Source: Acidobacteriota bacterium
GTDB lineage: Bacteria; Acidobacteriota; Terriglobia; Bryobacterales; Bryobacteraceae
Assembly (NCBI GenBank): GCA_016871015.1
Contig: VFZX01000035.1
Span: forward strand, 1 to 34,535
Reading direction: 5' to 3'
DNA: 34,535 nt
Below the pieces are notes generated by a model, which saw only the letters and a program-made list of their open reading frames with translations, did not search any database and was not told where the DNA came from. The translations under genes were made by a program, and so were the position numbers. Below are positions 29,343 to 34,535 of the stretch, piece by piece (the stretch's first letter is position 1; each line of letters starts with the position of its first letter).

Positions 29343-30164
29343 ATGATGCGCTTGTCCTGTCTCTCGCTGTCTTTTCAGAATGCGTTCCGCGCCGGCAAGA
29401 TGGACATCTACCAGTTCATCCGCCACTGCCGCGCGCTGAATCTCGATGGCGTCGACTTGCACATGGGCCATATCGGGACCATGGACCGTGCCAACCTGAA
29501 GCGGATCCGGCGTATGGCGCTCGACAACGGGCTCACGATCGCGTCGATGCCGGTCGCCACCGAGTTCGGGCGCGATGCGGCTGCGATTCCAGCCGAGATT
29601 GAAAAGGCCAAGCAGGCCATGGAAATCGGAGTCTTCCTCGGCGCTCCGGTGCTCCGCGTGTTCGTCGGCTCGGCGCCGTCACCGGACAAGACTGAGGAGG
29701 CGTTCAAACGCGGTGCGGACGCGTTACGCAAATGCGCCGAGATCGGCGCGGACCTGGGTATGCCGGTCGCCCTGCAGAATCACAGTGGACTCACGTCGAC
29801 AGGCGACGACATGCTGCGCTTCCACAAGGAAGTGAACCACCCCAACTTCACACTGCTTCTGGATACCGGCCACTTCACTGGGCGTGATGGTCCGCGGGGA
29901 CCCAAGATCGCGGGACATACGTACGAGCACTACTACCGTTCCTTGGAACAGGTCGCGCCGCTGACGCAGTTCGTCCGCACCAAGCTCTACCTGCTCGACG
30001 ACCGTGGGCGCGAGAAATACATTGACTACGCCCGGGTGTTCAATATCCTGCGCGGCGTCCACTACAACGGCTTTATCAGTCTGGTGTACGAGGGCACCGG
30101 CGACGAGATGGCCGATGTCGCCAAAGGGGCGCGGTTCCTGCGTTCGTACGTATCTGCCTGCTAG
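29343..30164 (+). CDS. Sugar phosphate isomerase/epimerase-like TIM-barrel protein (AP-endonuclease-2 superfamily)
   Basis: 273 residues. It has the xylose-isomerase-like barrel pattern: LNLDGVDLHM at strand 2, GAPVLRVFVGS at strand 4, MPVALQNHSG at strand 5, NFTLLLDTGHF (D174, H177) at strand 6 and GFISLVYEGTGDE at the end. The metal-site Glu usual in the strand-5 ALENH motif is Gln here (Q145), so the metal site or activity may be altered. The role is probably in carbohydrate metabolism, cytosolic. Two ATGs in a row (29343, 29346) are possible starts. Confidence 0.8.
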   Translation: MMRLSCLSLSFQNAFRAGKMDIYQFIRHCRALNLDGVDLHMGHIGTMDRANLKRIRRMALDNGLTIASMPVATEFGRDAAAIPAEIEKAKQAMEIGVFLGAPVLRVFVGSAPSPDKTEEAFKRGADALRKCAEIGADLGMPVALQNHSGLTSTGDDMLRFHKEVNHPNFTLLLDTGHFTGRDGPRGPKIAGHTYEHYYRSLEQVAPLTQFVRTKLYLLDDRGREKYIDYARVFNILRGVHYNGFISLVYEGTGDEMADVAKGARFLRSYVSAC

Positions 30165-30209
30165 ATCTTTGCGCAATTTTGGATTTCCGGTGAGATTGTT
30201 TGCCCCTGA

Positions 30210-30881
30210 AAAGCACTACTCTATATGGGCAGCGCAGAGCGGACCGCCTGTTCAAGCTGCGTCCTCTCGGCGGCGGCGGGTGGCGCATCGAGTACATCGA
30301 TGACATTATCGAAAGGGCGATGCTGATCTCGCTGGTGTCTGTCCAAGAAAGCTGCCGGTGCGCGCCTGGATCATCATCATGCGCAAGACCGACATGCCCA
30401 AGAAGTGGCCGCCGGATTTCGTCCGGGTCCGTGGCCGCCTGAAGGATAAACTCGAGCCGGAATACGTGTTCATTTGGAGAACGCCTGCCCGGCGCCTATT
30501 CGAGCTCGGGATGCCGCTGGCCGGTTCCTCATCCTAATGTATGCCCGGATGGTCTATTCTGAAAATGATCTACGGAGGTTGCACGTGCTATTCGACAACG
30601 AAGTCCTGGAATTGCTTTCCGAGACCAAGGAAGGCCGGAAGCTGAGGAAGAAGGCCCTGCTGGAAGGCCGCGAGCAGGGGGTAGAGAAAGGGATCGAGCA
30701 GGGGTTGGACCAGGCCCGAACCGGGATCATCGAAGCGATCCAACAGGTGATCGACAGCCGTTTCCCGACGCTCTCTGGCTCCATCGGCCTCGGCCATCTG
30801 GACTACCACAAAGCCCAGAAGGCCCTCTTGAAGGTGCTCAACGCGCGGACCGAGGACGAACTGCGCCAAGCGCTGAGCTAG
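30210..30881 (+). pseudogene. Decayed Rpn-like PD-(D/E)XK nuclease gene
   Basis: Pieces of one family appear in shifted frames. A fragment RADRLFKLRPLGGGGWRIEY (~30240) resembles the family's front, then around 30350-30535 a frame with LPVRAWIIIMRK and FIWRTPARRLFELGMPLAG matches the central part. Finally 30474-30881 gives the intact tail with LLEGREQGVEKGIEQGL and VIDSRFPTLSG, much like the tail of the gene at 1-861. At least two frame changes are needed to join them and no start signal is evident. The last segment could still be expressed as a ~110-residue tail protein. Its TAG stop overlaps the stop of the convergent TSUP gene in CTAG. Confidence 0.65.
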
Positions 30882-31645
30882 GCCCCGAACCGGCGGTAAA
30901 ACGAATACGCCGCCACCGAGAAGCCGATGCAGATGACGATCGTCCGGATCGTGCCGGGTTTCATCTTCCGCGCCACACGCGCCGCCAGATAGCCGCCCGC
31001 GATCGAAGCCAGCGCCATCGGCACCGCGAACTTCCAGTTGACCCGCCCGTCGAGCACGAACACGCCGATCGCCACTCCGTTCATCGCTGCTGCCAGAATC
31101 GCTTTCACGGCGTTCATCTGGTGGATGTCCGGGATCCCCATGAATCCCAGCGAACTCAGCATCAGGATGCCGATGCCAGCACCGAAGTAGCCCCCGTAAA
31201 TTCCGACGAGGAACTGGAAGAACACAATTATCGCGATCGTCGAACGCGATGGCGTGTCGTGAGGCTGCGCGCCGATCCAGCGCGCGACAGGCTTCTGCGC
31301 CAAAAGCAGGCACGAGGCTAGCAGTAGCAGCCACGGAACCAGGTTCTCGAACACACGGTCGGGAAATCGGATCACTGCCAGGGATCCCAGCACACCGCCA
31401 ATCAGGCTCGGCGGAAACAGGTACTTGAGCGGCTCGCGCGAGGCGGCGACTTCCGTCCGGTATCCCCAGGCGCTCGCCAGCGAACCGGGAAATAGCGCCA
31501 CCGTGCTGGTCGCGTTGGCGGCCACCGGGCTGATGAGTGCCAGCAGCGACGGAAACGTCAGCAGCGTTCCGCCGCCGGCCACCGCGTTGACCGCACCCCC
31601 CAGGAAGGCCGCCGCGGCGGTGAGCGGATAGCTGAGGTCCGCCAT
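30878..31645 (-). CDS. TSUP/TauE-SafE family permease
   Basis: 255 residues with about eight hydrophobic helices in two halves, each starting with a Gly-rich hairpin: GGAVNAVAGGGTLLTFPSL in the first and VGIYGGYFGAGIGILMLSSLG in the second, the hallmark repeats of the TSUP family. These inner-membrane proteins export or import sulfite, sulfonates or other organosulfur anions. Substrate unknown. It follows the single-TM protein gene by 7 nt and is the third gene of the ompH-led set. Confidence 0.88.
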   Translation of the reverse strand: MADLSYPLTAAAAFLGGAVNAVAGGGTLLTFPSLLALISPVAANATSTVALFPGSLASAWGYRTEVAASREPLKYLFPPSLIGGVLGSLAVIRFPDRVFENLVPWLLLLASCLLLAQKPVARWIGAQPHDTPSRSTIAIIVFFQFLVGIYGGYFGAGIGILMLSSLGFMGIPDIHQMNAVKAILAAAMNGVAIGVFVLDGRVNWKFAVPMALASIAGGYLAARVARKMKPGTIRTIVICIGFSVAAYSFYRRFGA

Positions 31646-31652
31646 CTCGAAG

Positions 31653-32102
31653 CTACTGCACCTTCATTCGCGGATTGCAGATCGGCCAGGGCGCATAGCT
31701 CAGCGTCAGGTCCGCGCGGTTGACCCACAGCCGGATCTCGTCGTTCCCCCAATTCACGAACTGGATGATCCCGCCGTCACACGACTTGAGCGCCGCGAGC
31801 TTGATCGTCCCGGGATCCGGATGATTGCTCTGCGGACCCCAATCCTGCAGGAACTTGTCGAACGGGTAGTCGCGGCACGGGCTTGCTTGTGTGCATCCGA
31901 ACAGCGCGTACGCCTGCTCGAACTGCTTGGCGCGGATGTGGTTCAGAAACGCGTCGACCTGTCCCTTCTCCCGGTGGTTGCGGAGAAGGAAGTAGCCCGC
32001 CAGTCCCACCACCAAGACCGCCCCCACAGCGACCGCAATCCGTTTAAGCGTCTTCTCACGCCGGGCGTCCGACTCGCCGTAGCCGTCGAGATATCCGGGC
32101 AT
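31653..32102 (-). CDS. Single-pass membrane protein of unknown function, 149 aa
   Basis: A short basic cytosolic segment (1-21), a transmembrane helix (~22-40, IAVAVGAVLVVGLAGYFLL) and an outside domain of ~105 residues with four Cys (FGCTQASPCRDY, LKSCDGG, WPICNP) that could form two disulfides. The domain pattern (DAFLNHIRAKQFEQAYALF) resembles DUF4878-type small periplasmic domains. A strong G-rich Shine-Dalgarno sequence (AGGGGGG) precedes ATG 32102. Function unknown. Confidence 0.75.
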   Translation of the reverse strand: MPGYLDGYGESDARREKTLKRIAVAVGAVLVVGLAGYFLLRNHREKGQVDAFLNHIRAKQFEQAYALFGCTQASPCRDYPFDKFLQDWGPQSNHPDPGTIKLAALKSCDGGIIQFVNWGNDEIRLWVNRADLTLSYAPWPICNPRMKVQ

Positions 32103-32110
32103 AGGCCCCC

Positions 32111-32635
32111 CTACTTTACAGGATGAGCTTTGTCGTATGCCGCGGTGGCTTCGACGGTGAGGTCCAGCGCCGGCTTGGAATAGATCACGTTGCTGACGTC
32201 CATGACAACATCGAGCCCCTTGGCTTCGGCCAGCTTCTGGATCACCGCTTGCATCCGTGACCCTGCAGCCTGCAGAATCTCCTCGCGTTCGCGGTTGACG
32301 TCTTCCTGGAGGTCCTGCTGTAACCGTTGCGCATCGCGTTGCTTGCGCTGCCCTTGCGCCACCATGTCCTGTTCGGCCTGCGGGGTGAGCTTGCCCTGCA
32401 TACTCTGCAATTGCTGTTGGAGCTGCTGGATCTCAGCGCTCAGCTTGTTCAGCGCGTCCTGGCGCGGCTTGAATTTGGCTTCCAGCCCGGCGGATGCCTT
32501 CTTGATGTCGGCGGTGTCGACCAACGCCTTCTGCGTGTTGATGATGCCCGCTTTGATTTGGGCGAATGCGGACCCCAGCGGCACCAAGGCGGTGGCACAC
32601 ACCAACATCCAGCACGAAACACGTCGACGGTACAT
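32111..32635 (-). CDS. OmpH/Skp-family periplasmic chaperone
   Basis: 174 residues: signal peptide (1-25, ending GSAFA before Q), a short beta strand (KAGIINTQKALVDT), a long coiled coil (~40-125 with QQLQQQLQSMQGK and REREEILQAAGSRM) and a terminal strand (LDVVMDVSNVIYSKPALDLT). This is the Skp layout; trimeric Skp holds unfolded outer-membrane proteins in the periplasm, relevant to the large receptor in this window. AAGGAG lies 10 nt before ATG 32635. The usual neighbours bamA and lpxD are absent. Confidence 0.87.
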   Translation of the reverse strand: MYRRRVSCWMLVCATALVPLGSAFAQIKAGIINTQKALVDTADIKKASAGLEAKFKPRQDALNKLSAEIQQLQQQLQSMQGKLTPQAEQDMVAQGQRKQRDAQRLQQDLQEDVNREREEILQAAGSRMQAVIQKLAEAKGLDVVMDVSNVIYSKPALDLTVEATAAYDKAHPVK

Positions 32636-32681
32636 TCCTGCAAACTCCTTTAGCGAAACCAGATGGTTGAAAATTGCGGCT

Positions 32682-32707
32682 CCAAACAGCGTAACACAAG
32701 CGTTTGG
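32682..32707. repeat. Inverted repeat CCAAAC/GTTTGG between the TPR gene and ompH
   Basis: Six-base arms with a 14-nt loop, part of an 82-bp gap. On the minus strand it stands just after the TPR stop and is followed by a weak TTTT tract, so it may be a weak terminator or attenuator before ompH. The evidence is thin. Confidence 0.3.
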
Positions 32708-32717
32708 ACGCCGCGCT

Positions 32718-33905
32718 TTACCGTTCGGTTCCACCGGTACCGGACGGAACCAGTCCCGCCGACACCAGGCGGACCGTCCCCTTGGGCTTGATTGAACCGG
32801 TTTCGCGGATCGCAACCAATTGCAGAGAGACCAGGCGTTCGCCCGGCTCGGCCCGGAATTCGAAACGCTGGTTAAACGTTCCTTGGGCGATACTGGGTCC
32901 GTTGACCTCGCGGCCCGCCGCAACCACGCGCCAGCGGAGCCCAGTGGCCCTGTTGAAATCGATTGCCTCCCCCACGCAAACCACTTCATACCGGGACAGC
33001 GGCTCCACCAGGACTTTCCGCTCCAAGAGCAGCAGGTTCTCACCGTGCGCGCCCCCCAGAATGATTTCGACTCCAGCCGGCCCAGGCGTTGGAAAGACGT
33101 CGTGGTTTTGGAACACGCGCCAGTCCAACGCGGTCTGGACCGTCTTTCTGCCGAGCTGCTGGAGCCCCTCGCCGGTGGCCACACGGCCTGCCTGGGCGGC
33201 GCGTTCCCAGAACTGGCTCAGATCATCGTACCGCCCCTGACCGAGCATCTGTTCGGCGGCATCCCAAAGCACGGAGTCCTCGCCGGCGCGCAGGAGAGGA
33301 ATCGCGCGCACGGCGAGTTCCAGAGGGACATCCTTCCTGACGCGCAGCAGGTAGTGGATGTAGCTCCCGACGGCGGCCTTCCTGTCCGGGACGAGATCCC
33401 TCGATACTGCGGCGGGGGCGGATTCCAGCCGGTGCGCCAGACTGAACAGAGCGCTCATGTCTTCGGAGCCAACCTCAGCCGCGCGCCGCGCCCATTTCCA
33501 GAAGTCATCCGGACGCTCCTGGCGGAAGTAGAAGTTGGCCAGGCTCCACTTGGGGAAGTATGTCCGGTCCACCTCGTTCGCACGGAGCAGCAGTCGTTCC
33601 GCGCCTGCCGGGTCTCCCCCGAGTTCGAGGCTCGTCGCCAAATCCACCATCGGACCAGCATTGTAAGGATTGAGTTCAATGGCCCGTTCCAACAGACGCC
33701 TGGAGTCCGGCGATGGGACCTGTCCGAGCTGCCAATGGTACAGATAATGGTTGGGCCGTACCTCAATCGCTGCCCGTAACGACTCTTCGGTCTGCTCCCG
33801 TCCCAACCGGTCGGCCAGCGCGATCCGGTAGCAATACCAGATTCCGGCGGCGCAAGCGATCCGCAGCGGCAGCGCGGCAAGGAATCCCTTGAGCCGCGGA
33901 CTCAA
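32718..33905 (-). CDS. TPR-repeat membrane protein
   Basis: 395 residues. A transmembrane helix near the start (~9-29) is followed by tetratricopeptide-like repeats (~38-165: AIEVRPNHYLYHWQLGQ, LLERAIELNPYNAGPMVDLA and LLLRANEVDRTYFPKWSLANFYFRQ) and a beta-rich C-terminal domain (~285-385) with Ile/Val/Leu strands and a VSLQLVAIRETG end, like a carbohydrate-binding-type sandwich. It probably acts as a scaffold on the periplasmic face; similar proteins accompany acidobacterial polysaccharide genes. TTG 33905 is the likely start, overlapping the upstream TGA stop (TTGA), with GGAG a few bases before. No ATG or GTG lies close by. Confidence 0.75.
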   Translation of the reverse strand: MSPRLKGFLAALPLRIACAAGIWYCYRIALADRLGREQTEESLRAAIEVRPNHYLYHWQLGQVPSPDSRRLLERAIELNPYNAGPMVDLATSLELGGDPAGAERLLLRANEVDRTYFPKWSLANFYFRQERPDDFWKWARRAAEVGSEDMSALFSLAHRLESAPAAVSRDLVPDRKAAVGSYIHYLLRVRKDVPLELAVRAIPLLRAGEDSVLWDAAEQMLGQGRYDDLSQFWERAAQAGRVATGEGLQQLGRKTVQTALDWRVFQNHDVFPTPGPAGVEIILGGAHGENLLLLERKVLVEPLSRYEVVCVGEAIDFNRATGLRWRVVAAGREVNGPSIAQGTFNQRFEFRAEPGERLVSLQLVAIRETGSIKPKGTVRLVSAGLVPSGTGGTER

Positions 33906-34535
33906 TCCAGTCTCCGGACTAACACTGCCGTTCCAGCCACGAGATCCAGCCCTGGACCTGTGTCCTCAGCTTTCCAATCGACCTGGATCGACCTGGGGCC
34001 AACCAGCTTCAGGATCACATCTCCATGCGCGCCTCCCGGTCCGACCCATTTCAGCGTCGTGGCAGTGCCTGTTGGCTTTCCTTTGAACGTGAAGTTCACG
34101 TTCGGCGAGATCGGCTGATCGTGGACATCATACTGGCCTCTGTAGCGTCCGAAGATCACCCCTTCCTCGACGTCGATCTTCAACTCGATGTATTTTGGAG
34201 CGTACAACTTCTCTTGAGTCACCCGCCGCGAAGGGGCAAACAGCCAGATCCCCTCATAGCGCGGCTCGGGCGCCGCCGGCTGGGCGACAGGCTTGGTCTC
34301 GGCCTGAACCGGCGGGTCGGGGGGCTTGGCTTGCGGCGGCGGGGACTGGGGCGCGTCTTGCTGTACAGTTGGCGGAAGCGTTACGGAGGGGACCGCCGGT
34401 TTGGACGTGGACGGGTCCGGCTCCGGCTTCTTGGGGGGGGCCACCGGCCGCGGAACCGTTGGCATTTCAAAGCGGGGCTCCGGTTCTTCGGTGCTTTTCC
34501 GGCCCTCTGAGGCGCGGGTCTTCCGTTCCGGGACG
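33902..34535 (-). CDS. Proline-rich protein with a C-terminal beta domain, 5' end outside window
   Basis: The frame is open to the right edge, so the start is upstream of the visible part. About 70 residues of Pro/Lys/Glu/Thr-rich linker (PVAPPKKPEPDPSTSKP, SPPPQAKPPDPPVQ) precede a compact beta domain (~YEGIWLFAPSRR, KYIELKIDVEEGVIFGRYRG, VNFTFKGKPTG, DVILKLVGPRSIQVDWKA) that ends in VLVRRL. Pro-rich periplasmic linkers of this kind span the cell wall. An in-frame ATG at 34465 exists but lies within the linker. Coupled to the TPR gene by TTGA. I do not recognise the domain. Confidence 0.7.
   Translation of the reverse strand, partial: VPERKTRASEGRKSTEEPEPRFEMPTVPRPVAPPKKPEPDPSTSKPAVPSVTLPPTVQQDAPQSPPPQAKPPDPPVQAETKPVAQPAAPEPRYEGIWLFAPSRRVTQEKLYAPKYIELKIDVEEGVIFGRYRGQYDVHDQPISPNVNFTFKGKPTGTATTLKWVGPGGAHGDVILKLVGPRSIQVDWKAEDTGPGLDLVAGTAVLVRRLD

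Overview
The window looks like chromosomal DNA of an acidobacterium, most likely of the Solibacter/Bryobacter type. This is inferred from gene content, not from a marker gene: high GC by eye, strong G/C at third codon positions, a very large Oar-like TonB-dependent receptor with an N-terminal carboxypeptidase-regulatory domain, several secreted or exported MR/MLE enolase-superfamily enzymes, and Rpn-type PD-(D/E)XK nuclease genes with a coiled, Gly-Lys/Glu-rich tail. I see no tRNA, rRNA, CRISPR array, prophage or complete insertion sequence.

Layout. 1-861: 3' part of an Rpn-like nuclease gene. 922-7218 (+): Tat-type enolase-superfamily dehydratase, Oar-like outer-membrane receptor, and a secreted beta-propeller protein related to oligogalacturonate lyases. 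11679-7115 (-): a four-gene operon (xer recombinase, CCA/polyA nucleotidyltransferase, second enolase-superfamily enzyme, class I/II aminotransferase) with 3-5 nt gaps. 11773-12258 (+): a conserved protein of unknown function. 20720-12255 (-): a seven-gene directon, the most distinctive part of the window: peptidoglycan-binding-domain protein, frameshifted alanine dehydrogenase, HlyD-type membrane-fusion protein, C39-peptidase ABC exporter, a second ABC exporter protein that stops right after its H-loop, a 103-aa protein and a 2H phosphoesterase. The HlyD + C39-ABC + ABC trio has the layout of NHLM/NHLP-type peptide (RiPP/bacteriocin) export cassettes, but no double-glycine leader peptide is visible here. 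20767-24908: MFS transporter, cyclophilin, a possible structured RNA, a third enolase-superfamily enzyme and an O-antigen-ligase-like membrane protein. 24868-27736 (-): sialidase-like BNR protein, small ECF-like sigma factor, GH5-like glycosidase. 27757-30164 (+): AtzG-like small subunit, GatA/AtzE-like amidase, TIM-barrel sugar isomerase-like protein. 30210-30881: a decayed second Rpn-like gene. 34535-30878 (-): proline-rich protein (cut by the window edge), TPR membrane protein, OmpH/Skp chaperone, a single-TM protein and a TSUP permease.

How it fits together. The receptor, the propeller protein, three enolase-superfamily enzymes, MFS permease, sialidase, GH5 enzyme and sugar isomerase suggest uptake and breakdown of plant or microbial polysaccharides and sugar acids (inference). 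The exporter directon is a separate secretion module of unknown cargo.

The most general signal is in the promoters. Many transcription units have a TANNNT -10-like hexamer ending 6-9 nt, most often exactly 7 nt, before the start codon and no upstream Shine-Dalgarno sequence. This is the geometry of leaderless mRNAs. Several of these promoters are divergent and nearly overlap. Genes inside operons, and a few with longer leaders, show Shine-Dalgarno sequences or start/stop overlaps instead.
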